Origin: Streptomyces sp. H27-C3
GTDB lineage: Bacteria > Actinomycetota > Actinomycetes > Streptomycetales > Streptomycetaceae
Direction: 5' to 3'
Length of the DNA stretch: 64,000 nt
Assembly (NCBI RefSeq): GCF_030063415.1
Contig: NZ_JASITA010000014.1
Location: 124,001-188,000 of the forward strand
Positions 32,262-40,538 of this stretch are shown piece by piece. Both the position numbers and the translations under genes were made by a program. The number at the start of each line of letters is the position of its first letter. The first letter of the stretch is position 1. Below the pieces are notes generated by a model. It had not been told where the DNA came from and did not search any database. It saw only the letters and a list, made by a program, of their open reading frames with translations.

Positions 32262-32414
32262 ATGCCGACTAACTACGCAACTGACACCGAAGCCTGGAAC
32301 CACACTCGTGAGGACGACGAGCCGAACGAGCAGCCCTGCCCCCGCTGCCGAGGCCGGTACCCGAAGATCGACGCCTGCATCGAGTGCGAGGGCAACGGCA
32401 CAGTTCTCGTTTGA
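32262..32414 (+). CDS. 50-residue zinc-ribbon protein
   Basis: ATG one base after the TGT-like stop. CPRC and CIEC followed by EGNG form a DnaJ-type half ribbon (CxxC, CxxCxGxG). It is too short for standard ORF cut-offs. It could be an RNA- or DNA-binding partner of the upstream protein. No further assignment. Confidence 0.65.
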   Translation: MPTNYATDTEAWNHTREDDEPNEQPCPRCRGRYPKIDACIECEGNGTVLV

Positions 32415-32515
32415 AGGCGTTGCCATTCCGCAACTCTGAGTAGTAACTCCTGCTTGGGACAACGGCACCGGTCCGGTGATCGGATGACACTCCCCAGCGA
32501 TGAGGAGCCTCCCAA

Positions 32516-32677
32516 GTGCAGGAAGAGCGCTACGCCCAAGTTGTCCCGCTTCGCCCGCAGCGACAAGGCATCGAAACCCAGTGGCGCACCGATGAGCTGC
32601 CGCCGAGTCACTGGGGACGCCTCCTGGAGATCCTCTTCGCCCCTGACGCAGAAGCAGACGAGCAGTCAGCAGCCTAG
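32516..32677 (+). CDS. 53-residue small protein preceding the integrase
   Basis: GTG at 32516 with GAGGAG about 9 bases upstream. The protein has a basic start, a central QGIETQWRTDELPPSHWG and a helix RLLEILFAPDAEADE. It lies on the same strand 123 bases before the serine integrase, where small integration or excision partners may be expected. There is no evidence that it is a recombination directionality factor. The larger ORF in another frame here is rejected. Confidence 0.6.
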   Translation: MQEERYAQVVPLRPQRQGIETQWRTDELPPSHWGRLLEILFAPDAEADEQSAA

Positions 32678-32739
32678 CTACGTAACGGTTTACGACCGCA
32701 CTCAGCTCAGAACGACCGTAGACTGTGCCCACACAGAAC

Positions 32740-32771
32740 GGCCCCCACAGTGCGGATACACCGTGGGGGCC
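32740..32771 (+). terminator. Hairpin in the integrase leader
   Basis: 9-bp perfect arms GGCCCCCAC (32740-32748) and GTGGGGGCC (32763-32771). A candidate -10 TAGACT lies at 32719-32724. Since the integrase starts 29 bases later, the hairpin may attenuate its transcription. Confidence 0.55.
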
Positions 32772-32800
32772 AGTCACACCAGCCACGAAAAGGACCTGAT

Positions 32801-34873
32801 GTGAGCACTCAGTCAACCATGCCTGCGCCCACCCTCGCCAGCGCCATCGACCTGGCCAGGGCTAGCGGGATGCACCCAGAAGTCGTACGAGTCGGGCTGT
32901 ACCTCCGGGTCTCAACACAAGATCAGCTACTCGGCTACGGCCTCCAGGTACAAGACGAAGAGAACCACGCCTACGTCGGCAACAAGTCAGGACTCAACTG
33001 GGTCGTAGTCGACATCTACCGCGACGAAGGCGAATCAGGAGCCTCCGAAACTCGTGGGGAGATGCTCCGCCTCGAAGCTGACGTCAAAGCAGGAAAACTC
33101 GATGTCGTCGTAGTTCACCGCTTCGACCGAATCGGCCGCACCGGCAAAGCCTTCTGGCGCTGGGTATGGGCCATTCAAGACGCTGGTGCCGCCCTGGTCT
33201 CCGTGACCCAGGAGATCGACACCACAACCACCATGGGAACGATGGCGCTTCAGCAGTACGCCTCCTTCTCAGAGATGGAATGGCGCACGATCAAGGAGCG
33301 CACGGTACGCGGCATCAACTACAAGGCAAGTCGCGGGGGCTGGCCCTCGGGTCAACCCCCCTACGGCTACCGACTCGAAGGCAAGGGCCAGCGCGGGTCA
33401 TACGTCATGGCTGACCCTGGTGAGTCCCGCGTCTTGAAGCTTGCCGGAGTCTTCATCGTCGACCTCGGAATGTCCTGCCCAAAGGCCGCCACGGTCCTAA
33501 ACGCGCTGGGCTACCGCACCCGCAACGGCAAGCGCTGGACTGGCGACAACCTCCGCTCCATCCTCCAGGGGAACAGCCTCCTCGGCCGCGTCATCTTCCG
33601 AAACCCGGACCGCAAGGGACAAACGAAGAATTCCCTGGTCGTCGACCGCAACGGAAACCCCACTCTCGGTCCTACCTACGAAATCCCCCTCCCTCCGATC
33701 GGTATCCCAGCCGAACGCCGGATGGCCATCCGCGCGACACTGTCCACCACAGCCAAGAAGAAGACGCTGAGCGGACACACCTACTTCCTCTCCGGCCGCG
33801 TCTTCGGCAAGTGCAGCAAGCACTACACCGGAGGCTTCGTCAGCGCCACGCAGACCTCCAGCTATCGGTGCAGCGGGCGCCGTAGTAAGGGCGGCTGCTC
33901 TGACGGTTACTACCCTGCCACCGACATTGAGCACCTCGTGTGGGCCGAGATCGTCGGCGTCCTCGGGGACCGGAACATGCTCACCCGCCTCGCTGAGGAA
34001 TGGGCTGGAGCAACAATCGACGACACCGAGGACTACGAAACGCGCGTCAGGGACTTGACCAAGCAGATCGACGAGAAGGTCAACCTAGTAACCGTCAAGC
34101 TCGTCGAATATGCGGAAGCCGGAGTAGACGCCGTCGTCGTCGCCGCTGCTCAGAAGAAGATGAAGGAGGACATCGAAGAGCTGACCAAGCAGCGCAACAT
34201 CGCTGCTGATCGGCTCGAAGAGATCTCCGAAGTAGCAGAGCGGAAGCAAAATGTACTGGCCCTTGCCGACATGGCGGCAGACCGGCTGATGGACCTTTCC
34301 CCAGCGCGTAAGGCCGAGGTCGCTGACTTGCTGGATATCAGGGTTGAGATCACCGAAGAGGCGACACGAATGCGCACTTCGTACGTCTGCCCGGGGGAGG
34401 AGTACTTCAAGGCGTCGGGCCGCATGGTGCCCGACGCACTCAGCGACCGCCAGTGGGACCGACTGGTAGAGGCGTTCCCGAAACTCAGCGGGGACAGGAG
34501 GGTCGACTCCCGCAGGGTCATTGACGCCATGTTCACCAAGATCCGAGCCGGAGTCTCCTGGGCCGAGCTGGACGCCTCGCCCGGAACGCCCTACTGGCGA
34601 ACGGTGTCCAACACGCTCAAGAGGTGGGTGGAGTCAGGCTTCCTCGAAGCTCTCCTGGACGCCCTGGGGCCTTACAGCGGCACGCAGGCGCCAGCGGCCC
34701 CTCACCTTCCTTCGATGCGCCTGACAGGCGTCCTGGACCCCCGTGTAGGGGCAGTGACGGTGGGCGGCGAGGGCAACCCTCACGCCGCTACTGGATTTGC
34801 GACAGTCCTCGCACCTACAGGAACCGACTCCCAGGAGTACGCGGTGTGCAGCTCGCGCGGGGACCCGCGGTAG
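32801..34873 (+). CDS. int: Large serine integrase
   Basis: 690 residues, GTG start after AAAGGA. Resolvase domain with nucleophile Ser38 (LYLRVSTQD) and RFDRIGRTGK, a recombinase domain, then a zinc ribbon with cysteines from about residue 338, followed by a coiled-coil region (about 420-500). Residues 547-622 look like the helix-turn-helix of DUF4096 insertion-sequence transposases (LSDRQWDRLVEAFPKLSG). It catalyses attP x attB recombination. The last 15-17 codons come from the host side of the attachment site, so the stop is supplied by the disrupted transporter gene. Confidence 0.92.
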   Translation: MSTQSTMPAPTLASAIDLARASGMHPEVVRVGLYLRVSTQDQLLGYGLQVQDEENHAYVGNKSGLNWVVVDIYRDEGESGASETRGEMLRLEADVKAGKLDVVVVHRFDRIGRTGKAFWRWVWAIQDAGAALVSVTQEIDTTTTMGTMALQQYASFSEMEWRTIKERTVRGINYKASRGGWPSGQPPYGYRLEGKGQRGSYVMADPGESRVLKLAGVFIVDLGMSCPKAATVLNALGYRTRNGKRWTGDNLRSILQGNSLLGRVIFRNPDRKGQTKNSLVVDRNGNPTLGPTYEIPLPPIGIPAERRMAIRATLSTTAKKKTLSGHTYFLSGRVFGKCSKHYTGGFVSATQTSSYRCSGRRSKGGCSDGYYPATDIEHLVWAEIVGVLGDRNMLTRLAEEWAGATIDDTEDYETRVRDLTKQIDEKVNLVTVKLVEYAEAGVDAVVVAAAQKKMKEDIEELTKQRNIAADRLEEISEVAERKQNVLALADMAADRLMDLSPARKAEVADLLDIRVEITEEATRMRTSYVCPGEEYFKASGRMVPDALSDRQWDRLVEAFPKLSGDRRVDSRRVIDAMFTKIRAGVSWAELDASPGTPYWRTVSNTLKRWVESGFLEALLDALGPYSGTQAPAAPHLPSMRLTGVLDPRVGAVTVGGEGNPHAATGFATVLAPTGTDSQEYAVCSSRGDPR
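34800..34860. other. Attachment site (attR) where prophage meets chromosome
   Basis: The antisense MFS frame reads ELHTAYSWES and then leaves the expected protein sequence within one or two codons, at about 34,823. Phage sequence lies to the left and transporter to the right. The crossover should lie in or next to the TAC TCC TGG GAG TCG codons. The exact core cannot be fixed without attB or attL. Confidence 0.65.
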
Positions 34874-35265
34874 ATCTCGGCCCAGCGCGCCCTGACCATC
34901 GAGCCGACGCTCGGCACACAGCCGGCGCCCGCCGCGAAGACGAACAGGGTCCAGTCGGGCAGCCCCAGCTGGGCGCAGATCAACAGGCCCGCGACCGCCG
35001 CGACCGCGACCAGGGTGACCGGCCGCAGCACCCGCCGCTGCCCGTACCGGTCGACGTACTGGGAGATCCGCGGCCCCACCACGGCCGCCGCCATCGCGAG
35101 GGTGGCCGCGAGGGCGCCCGCGAGCCCGTACCTGCCGGTGAGCTGGGAAATCATCGTCACAATGCCGATGCCCATCATGGACAGCGGCATCCGGCCGAAG
35201 AAGCCGGCCGTGGAGAAAGCGAGGGCGCCGGGGGCCGCGAAAATCGCGCGATAGGGACTGGGCAA
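34824..35265 (-). pseudogene. MFS transporter, 5' part, split by prophage integration
   Basis: About 147 residues of an MFS permease from a TTG start at 35265 with GGAG about 8 bases upstream. Membrane segments are visible: ALAFSTAGFFGRMPLSMMGI, LAGALAATLAMAAAVVGP and VTLVAVAAVAGLLICAQLG. It ends at the attachment site in ELHTAYSWES, where full-length relatives continue. The remaining two-thirds should lie left of the prophage. The open frame continues to 34780 in phage DNA but encodes unrelated residues. Confidence 0.8.
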
Positions 35266-35280
35266 GAGGCGCTCCGGTAA

Positions 35281-35544
35281 GGCATGGAGATGGGCGGTAC
35301 AGCTTACGACCTCGGGGGCAAAAGCGCGCGCTCCCGACGTCCTGCGACTCCGCCTCCGGCGTTGTCGTCGGTCGACGACGCTCCGCGGCGCCTCCCTCCT
35401 CCGCCTTGGACGCGAAGCCGCAGGACGCCGCTCGCTGATCCACGCCCCATTGCCCCCGAGGTCGTTACGGCCGGGAAACCGTGCGTCGCGCCGTGACGGG
35501 TGTCGGGTGCGGGTCCTTCAGACGCGAGTGGCAGGATCGGTCAC
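35281..35544. other. Intergenic region between the MFS remnant and ferrochelatase
   Basis: 264 bp without a credible gene. GTCGTCGGTCGACGAC-type inverted repeats occur near 35366-35381. It should hold divergent promoters, but no clear -35/-10 pair was found. Confidence 0.4.
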
Positions 35545-36684
35545 ATGCCCGATCAGCCTGACGCAGCCCCTTACGACGCCCTGTTGCTGCTCTCCTTCGG
35601 CGGCCCCGAAGGCCCGGACGACGTGGTTCCGTTCCTTGAGAACGTCACCCGCGGCCGGGGCATCCCCAAGGAGAGGCTCAAGGAGGTGGGGCAGCACTAC
35701 TTCCTTTTCGGCGGGGTCAGCCCGATCAACGAGCAGAACCGCCTCCTGCTCGACACCCTCCGCAAGGACTTCGCCGAGCACGGTCTGGACGGCCCGGACG
35801 GGGTGCCGATCTACTGGGGCAACCGCAACTGGGCGCCCTATCTGACCGACACCCTGCGCGAGATGGTCACCGACGGCCGCCGCCGCATCGCCGTTCTCGC
35901 CACGAGCGCGTACGCCTCGTACTCCGGCTGCCGTCAGTACCGGGAGAACCTCGCCGACGCGCTCGCGACGCTGGACGCGGAGGGTCTGGAGCTGCCGCGC
36001 GTCGACAAGCTGCGGCACTACTTCAACCACCCGGGATTCGTACGGCCGATGGTCGACGGCGTCCTGAAGTCCCTGGCCGAGCTGGACGAGGGTGTACGGG
36101 CCGGGGCGCACCTCGCTTTCACGACGCACTCCATCCCGACCGCGGCCGCCGACACCTCGGGCCCGGCCGACGGGCACGGCGACGGTGGCGCGTACGTCGC
36201 ACAGCACCTGGACATCGCCCGGCTCATCGCCGACACGGTCCGCGAGCAGACGGGCACCGAGCACCCCTGGCAACTCGTCTACCAGTCGCGCAGCGGCGCC
36301 CCGCACATCCCGTGGCTGGAGCCCGACATCTGCGACCACATCGAGGATCTGCACGCCGCGGGCGCGCCCGCCGTCGTCATGGTGCCCATCGGCTTCGTCT
36401 CGGACCACATGGAGGTCCTGTACGACCTGGACACCGAGGCCACCGCCAAGGCGGCCGAACTGGGCCTGCCCGCCGCCAGATCCGCGACCGTCGGCTCCGA
36501 CCCGCGCTTCGCGGCGGCCGTCCGCGATCTGCTGCTGGAGCGCGCGGCGGCCGAGCGGGGGCGCGCGGCGGAGCGCTGCGCGCTGGGGACGCTCGGGGCG
36601 AGCCACGACGTCTGTACCGTCGGCTGCTGCCCGGCCAGGGCCCCCAGACCCGCCGCCGCGGGCGTCGACAGCCCGTACGTGTAG
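35545..36684 (+). CDS. hemH: Ferrochelatase (coproporphyrin ferrochelatase type)
   Basis: 379 residues; ATG 35545 begins MPDQPDAAPYDALLLLSFGGP, the usual family N-terminus. Catalytic His is about residue 195 in FTTHSIP, and a Glu follows in the DHIED stretch. In Actinobacteria the enzyme inserts iron into coproporphyrin III in the coproporphyrin-dependent haem pathway. Cysteines near the C-terminus (CALG ... VCTVGCC) would bind the 2Fe-2S cluster known from actinobacterial members. It is followed by an inositol phosphatase gene. Confidence 0.93.
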   Translation: MPDQPDAAPYDALLLLSFGGPEGPDDVVPFLENVTRGRGIPKERLKEVGQHYFLFGGVSPINEQNRLLLDTLRKDFAEHGLDGPDGVPIYWGNRNWAPYLTDTLREMVTDGRRRIAVLATSAYASYSGCRQYRENLADALATLDAEGLELPRVDKLRHYFNHPGFVRPMVDGVLKSLAELDEGVRAGAHLAFTTHSIPTAAADTSGPADGHGDGGAYVAQHLDIARLIADTVREQTGTEHPWQLVYQSRSGAPHIPWLEPDICDHIEDLHAAGAPAVVMVPIGFVSDHMEVLYDLDTEATAKAAELGLPAARSATVGSDPRFAAAVRDLLLERAAAERGRAAERCALGTLGASHDVCTVGCCPARAPRPAAAGVDSPYV

Positions 36685-36747
36685 GCCGACCGCCCGTCCC
36701 CGCAGGGCGACACCCCGTAGGCGCCCGTCCGCACCCCGAGGAGAGCC

Positions 36748-37548
36748 GTGACCGACCCGCTCCTGCCCGAGCTGCTCGAACTCGCCCTGGAGGCCGCACG
36801 CCGGGCCGGGGCGCTGCTGCGTGACGGCCGCCCCGCCGACCTGGGTGTGGCCGCCACCAAGTCGAGTCCCATCGACATCGTCACCGAGATGGACATCGCC
36901 GCCGAGAAGCTGATCACCGGCTTCCTCGCCGAACACCGGCCCGACGACGGGGTCCTGGGGGAGGAGGGCGCGGCCACCGAGGGCAGCAGCGGGATCCGCT
37001 GGGTCATCGACCCGCTCGACGGCACGGTCAACTACCTGTACGGGCTGCCGACCTGGGCCGTTTCCATCGCGGCCGAGCGGGACGGCGAGACGGTGGTGGG
37101 GGTCGTCGAGGCGCCGATGCGCCGCGAGACCTACCGGGCGGTGCTCGGCGGCGGTGCGTACGCCAACGACGTGGCCCTGCGGTGCCGGCCCGCGCCGCCG
37201 CTCGACGAGGCGCTGGTCTCGACGGGCTTCAACTACGTCGCCACGGTCCGCACGCACCAGGCGGATGTCGCCCAGCGACTGATTCCCCGGCTGCGGGACA
37301 TCCGGCGCAGCGGCTCGGCGGCGATCGACCTGAGCGATGTCGCGGCGGGCCGGCTGGACGGCTACTACGAGCGCGGGCTCAGCCCTTGGGACCTCGCTGC
37401 GGGGGATCTGATCGCTCGGGAGGCGGGGGCTTTGACGGGAGGCCGGCCGGGACGGGTCCCCTCGGGAGAGCTGACGATCGCGGCCTCGCCCGGGGTCTTC
37501 GAGCCGCTCCAGGCGCTGCTTGAGGACTTCGGGGCGTGGCACGACTAG
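36748..37548 (+). CDS. Inositol monophosphatase family protein
   Basis: 266 residues, GTG start with GAGGAG upstream. Metal-binding signatures are complete: GEEG, DPLDGT (88-93) and GLSPWDLAAGDL near 210. The family hydrolyses inositol-1-phosphate or related sugar phosphates with Mg. From memory a SuhB relative holds this position near dut in mycobacteria. It probably forms an operon with hemH, 63 bases away. Confidence 0.9.
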   Translation: MTDPLLPELLELALEAARRAGALLRDGRPADLGVAATKSSPIDIVTEMDIAAEKLITGFLAEHRPDDGVLGEEGAATEGSSGIRWVIDPLDGTVNYLYGLPTWAVSIAAERDGETVVGVVEAPMRRETYRAVLGGGAYANDVALRCRPAPPLDEALVSTGFNYVATVRTHQADVAQRLIPRLRDIRRSGSAAIDLSDVAAGRLDGYYERGLSPWDLAAGDLIAREAGALTGGRPGRVPSGELTIAASPGVFEPLQALLEDFGAWHD

Positions 37549-37870
37549 AAGGCCGATGAAGATCTTGCTCCGGCCGCCCGGATCACCCCGGATTGCCAGT
37601 AAATGTCAATCCCGTCGAACTGGTGTAATGCGGGCGTGATTTTAAGATCTTCAGGACACTCCCAGGGGGTGTTCGGCCGATGTCCGTGAGTGAGGGAGCG
37701 GGGTCTGGTGGGTGGAGCCGCAGGGCGGAGGAGGGAGTCGACGCGGAGCGTCGGCGACCGACGGCAACGCCGCGGATGTGCGTGCGGACCCCGCGACGCC
37801 ACGGAGACCGGCCGGACACCCCTGAGGCGGGTCGCCTGCGGCGGGCTTGTCCCCTGCCCGCCCCTTCCCT
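37549..37870. other. Intergenic region after the phosphatase gene
   Basis: No gene could be supported in 322 bp. The composition and a GCGGAGCGTCGGCGACCGACG-like inverted segment near 37,745 recall Streptomyces intergenic spacers. A small ORF at 37680 reads as low-complexity Arg/Pro and is not accepted. Confidence 0.4.
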
Positions 37871-37919
37871 CAACCGGGGCTCCGCCCCGGACCCCGGTCC
37901 TCAAACGCCGGACGGCTGA
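37871..37919. repeat. Streptomyces-type interspersed intergenic repeat
   Basis: GGGGC-TCC-GCCCC (37876-37888) followed by CCTCAAACGCCGGACGGCTG is a string that I know recurs between genes of many Streptomyces. It is likely an extragenic palindromic element. Confidence 0.6.
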
Positions 37920-37927
37920 AGGCGCGA

Positions 37928-37963
37928 AAGGACCCCGCCCCTTCACACCGGCGCGGGGTCCTT
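37928..37963 (-). terminator. Terminator for the small leftward gene
   Basis: 11-bp perfect arms AAGGACCCCGC (37928-37938) and complement (37953-37963), 13 bases after the stop at 37976. It may also stop transcripts from the left. Confidence 0.75.
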
Positions 37964-37975
37964 CGTTGTACGGGG

Positions 37976-38149
37976 TCAGGCGGTCGCGGCGCCGACCTGC
38001 ACGCCGTGCTCCGCCGCGAGTCGGTGCAGATCGTCCAGCTCTGCCTGCTCGACCTCCGCCAGGAAGTCGTCGCCGGCCTCGCGAGCCAGCGTGAGGTCCG
38101 ATTCCGTGGCCTCTATGCGCTGCAGAAGGCCTGCGGTGAAAGCGTCCAT
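37976..38149 (-). CDS. 57-residue conserved small protein
   Basis: Leftward from ATG 38149 with a GGGGGCG sequence nearby. It reads as a single charged helical protein (MDAFTAGLLQRIEATESDL, then DDFLAEVEQAELDDLHRLAA). No Cys or membrane segment. It lies between the phosphatase and cutR and faces away from cutR. I recognise no function. Confidence 0.75.
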   Translation of the reverse strand: MDAFTAGLLQRIEATESDLTLAREAGDDFLAEVEQAELDDLHRLAAEHGVQVGAATA

Positions 38150-38490
38150 GGGTGCGCCCCCTCGTCATGGGTCGGTGGCACGGGGGTGTGCCGAGGGTGA
38201 TGGATCACATGCGCCCTCCGCCACTCCCTCTGGGGGACAGAGCGGGTTGTGGCGTGCCACGCACAGGGCGTGATCGTGGGGTGTGCAGTCGTCCTCCCCA
38301 TGGCTGGGCTCAGGAAAACCTCAACCGGCCCGGGAATCGCGCAGGCCCCGTCGGGGCCCGCCACGGGCCTGGCGCCCTCCGTCCCGACCTACTGCCTTAC
38401 CGCCGGTTTATGGCCGAAAGGGGCAGGATGGCAGCGCACAGCCAATGGCACAGACCTGCCCCGCAAGGGGCTCAGAGGAAGGACAGCGAC
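38150..38490 (+). promoter_or_regulatory. Promoter region of cutRS and of the small leftward gene
   Basis: 341 bp without a gene on either strand that I can support. AGAGGAAGGACAG just before 38491 is the ribosome binding site of cutR. The GC-rich hairpin GGCCCCGTCGGGGCC (near 38344-38358) is the only strong structure. Confidence 0.5.
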
Positions 38491-39144
38491 GTGCGCGTAC
38501 TCGTCGTCGAGGACGAGCAACTGCTCGCCGATGCGGTGGCCACCGGACTTCGCCGGGAGGCTATGGCCGTCGACGTCGTGTACGACGGGGCGGCCGCCCT
38601 GGAACGTATCGGGGTCAACGACTACGACGTCGTCGTACTCGACCGGGACCTCCCGCTCGTGCACGGTGACGACGTCTGCCGGAAGATCGTCGAGCTGGGC
38701 ATGCCCACCCGAGTCCTGATGCTCACCGCCTCCGGTGACGTCAGCGACCGCGTGGAGGGTCTGGAGATCGGCGCGGACGACTACCTGCCCAAGCCCTTCG
38801 CCTTCAGCGAGCTGACCGCGCGGGTACGGGCCCTGGGGCGTCGTACGACCGTCGCGCTGCCGCCCGTCCTGGAGCGCTCCGGCATCAAGCTCGACCCCAA
38901 CCGCCGCGAGATCCACCGCGACGGCCATGAGATCCAGCTGGCGCCGAAGGAGTTCGCGGTGCTCGAAGTCCTGATGCGCAGCGAGGGCGCCGTCGTCTCC
39001 GCCGAGCAACTCCTGGAGAAGGCGTGGGACGAGAACACCGACCCGTTCACCAACGTCGTGCGCGTCACGGTGATGACGCTGCGCCGCAAGCTCGGTGAGC
39101 CGCCCGTCATCGTCACCGTGCCCGGCTCCGGCTACCGGATCTGA
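38491..39144 (+). CDS. cutR: Response regulator CutR (OmpR family)
   Basis: 217 residues, the length known for Streptomyces CutR. Receiver domain with acidic pocket E7/D8, phosphoacceptor D51 (VVVLDRD) and K101 (YLPKPF). Winged-helix effector domain from about 125 ends in VPGSGYRI. GTG start with AGGAAGG about 7 bases upstream. Paired with the downstream kinase. In Streptomyces the CutRS system affects antibiotic production and responds to envelope or secretion stress. Position after hemH and the phosphatase matches S. coelicolor as I remember it. Confidence 0.88.
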   Translation: MRVLVVEDEQLLADAVATGLRREAMAVDVVYDGAAALERIGVNDYDVVVLDRDLPLVHGDDVCRKIVELGMPTRVLMLTASGDVSDRVEGLEIGADDYLPKPFAFSELTARVRALGRRTTVALPPVLERSGIKLDPNRREIHRDGHEIQLAPKEFAVLEVLMRSEGAVVSAEQLLEKAWDENTDPFTNVVRVTVMTLRRKLGEPPVIVTVPGSGYRI

Positions 39145-39150
39145 CGCCCG

Positions 39151-40383
39151 GTGGCCGCGAGCCCGGCGCCTCCGGCAGCGCCGCCCAAACCGACCTGGGA
39201 CCCCAGGGGGCAGGACCCCGCGTTCCCCTGGGTGCGCCCGACCATCCGGATACGGCTCACGCTGCTCTACGGCGGCATGTTCCTGATCGCCGGCATCCTG
39301 CTGCTCTCCATCATCTATCTGCTCGCCGCGCAGGCCCTCGCGGTGGGCAGCGACCTGCCCTTCAAGATCGTGAGCGGCCAGGTCAAGAGCACGGTGTGCG
39401 CCCTGCCCGACAGTGCGACGCCCGACCAGTTCAACGCGGCGATGAACGCCTGCGTCAACGACCAGCGCCAGCACGCCCTCGACCAGCTGCTCACCCGCTC
39501 GCTGCTGGCCCTCCTGGGGCTCAGCGTCATCGCCTTCGCCTTCGGGTACGCGATGGCGGGCCGCGTCCTGTCGCCGCTCGGGAGGATCACCCGTACCGCC
39601 CGCAGGGTCGCGGGTACTGACCTGTCCCGCCGCATCGAGCTCGACGGCCCCGACGACGAGCTCAAGGAGCTCTCCGACACCTTCGACGAGATGCTCGACC
39701 GCCTGGAGCGGGCGTTCACCGCCCAGCAGCGGTTCGTCGGGAACGCCTCGCACGAGCTGCGTACGCCGCTCGCCATCAACCGGACCCTGCTGGAGGTCCA
39801 CCTCTCCGACCCGGGGGCGCCCGCGGAGCTCCAGCAGCTCGGCAAGACGCTGCTGGCCACCAACGAGCGCAGTGAGCAGCTCGTGGAGGGCCTGCTGCTG
39901 CTCGCCCGCAGCGAGAACCAGATCGTCGAGCGCAAGCCCGTGGATCTCGCCGAGGTCGCTTCGCGCGCCATCGACCAGGCGCGCGCCGAGGCGGAGGCCA
40001 AGGGCGTGGAGATCCGCGGGGAGCGTGAGCCCGCGGTCGTCCAGGGCAATGGCGTCCTGCTGGAGCGGATCGCCCTCAACCTCGTACAGAACGCCGTGCG
40101 CTACAACGTCCCCGGGGAAGGCTGGGTCGAGGTGACCACCGACATCGAGCACGGCCAGGCACTCCTGGTCGTATCGAACACGGGTCCAGTGGTTCCCGCG
40201 TACGAGATTGACAACCTCTTTGAGCCGTTCACACGCCTGCGTACGGAGCGGACCGGCAGTGACAAGGGTGTGGGCCTCGGCCTGTCCATCGCTCGCAGCG
40301 TCGCGAGGGCCCACGGAGGCCGTATCATCGCGGAGCCTCGCGAGGGCGGTGGCCTCGTCATGCGTGTCACCCTTCCGGTCTGA
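39151..40383 (+). CDS. cutS: Sensor histidine kinase CutS
   Basis: 410 residues, GTG start 7 bases after cutR. Membrane segments at about 38-62 and 117-137 flank a small outside loop with two cysteines (C83, C101). HAMP follows (about 138-190), then HisKA with H201 in NASHELRTP, and a HATPase domain with NLVQNAVRYN and GVGLGLSI. It phosphorylates CutR. The cysteine pair could act as a thiol-disulfide sensor of the envelope; this fits published proposals for CutS as I recall them. Confidence 0.88.
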   Translation: MAASPAPPAAPPKPTWDPRGQDPAFPWVRPTIRIRLTLLYGGMFLIAGILLLSIIYLLAAQALAVGSDLPFKIVSGQVKSTVCALPDSATPDQFNAAMNACVNDQRQHALDQLLTRSLLALLGLSVIAFAFGYAMAGRVLSPLGRITRTARRVAGTDLSRRIELDGPDDELKELSDTFDEMLDRLERAFTAQQRFVGNASHELRTPLAINRTLLEVHLSDPGAPAELQQLGKTLLATNERSEQLVEGLLLLARSENQIVERKPVDLAEVASRAIDQARAEAEAKGVEIRGEREPAVVQGNGVLLERIALNLVQNAVRYNVPGEGWVEVTTDIEHGQALLVVSNTGPVVPAYEIDNLFEPFTRLRTERTGSDKGVGLGLSIARSVARAHGGRIIAEPREGGGLVMRVTLPV

Positions 40384-40452
40384 GACGTTCGCGATGCTGT
40401 TTCCTGTTCGCTTTGCGCGGAATTTTCGGGACTCGTTCCCGGACGATTCGTG

Positions 40453-40466
40453 TGTGATCGATCACA
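40453..40466. promoter_or_regulatory. Perfect 14-bp palindrome in the region upstream of the DUF4193 gene
   Basis: TGTGATCGATCACA resembles a Crp half-site pair but with 4 instead of 6 bases between TGTGA and TCACA. It could be a FadR/GntR or Crp-type operator. Confidence 0.4.
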
Positions 40467-40514
40467 GGGGCAAATTTCAGGCCATCCACTCTCCGTCATC
40501 ACGAAATCCCAGGC

Positions 40515-40538
40515 AAACCCGGAAAAGTCCGGGTTTCC
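40515..40538 (+). terminator. Terminator after cutS
   Basis: AAACCCGGA (40515-40523), AAAG loop, TCCGGGTTT (40528-40536). 9-bp stem with T-rich end, 132 bases after the cutS stop. The rest of the 388-bp spacer should hold the promoter of the next gene. Confidence 0.75.

Noticed and set aside
32454..32804. 116-codon open frame before the integrase
   Set aside because: Ser/Arg/Pro-rich composition, no ribosome binding site, and it overlaps a better supported GTG-started gene in another frame.
1..34873. tRNA genes in the prophage
   Set aside because: The few non-coding gaps were read for cloverleaf and T-loop patterns and none was found, though a dedicated search was not possible.
37680..38094. 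Small rightward ORFs between the phosphatase and cutR
   Set aside because: They have low-complexity Arg/Pro composition and overlap a Streptomyces intergenic repeat, a terminator and a leftward small gene.
40453..40466. Crp binding site upstream of the DUF4193 gene
   Set aside because: The half-site spacing is 4 instead of 6 bases; it is kept only as a palindrome.
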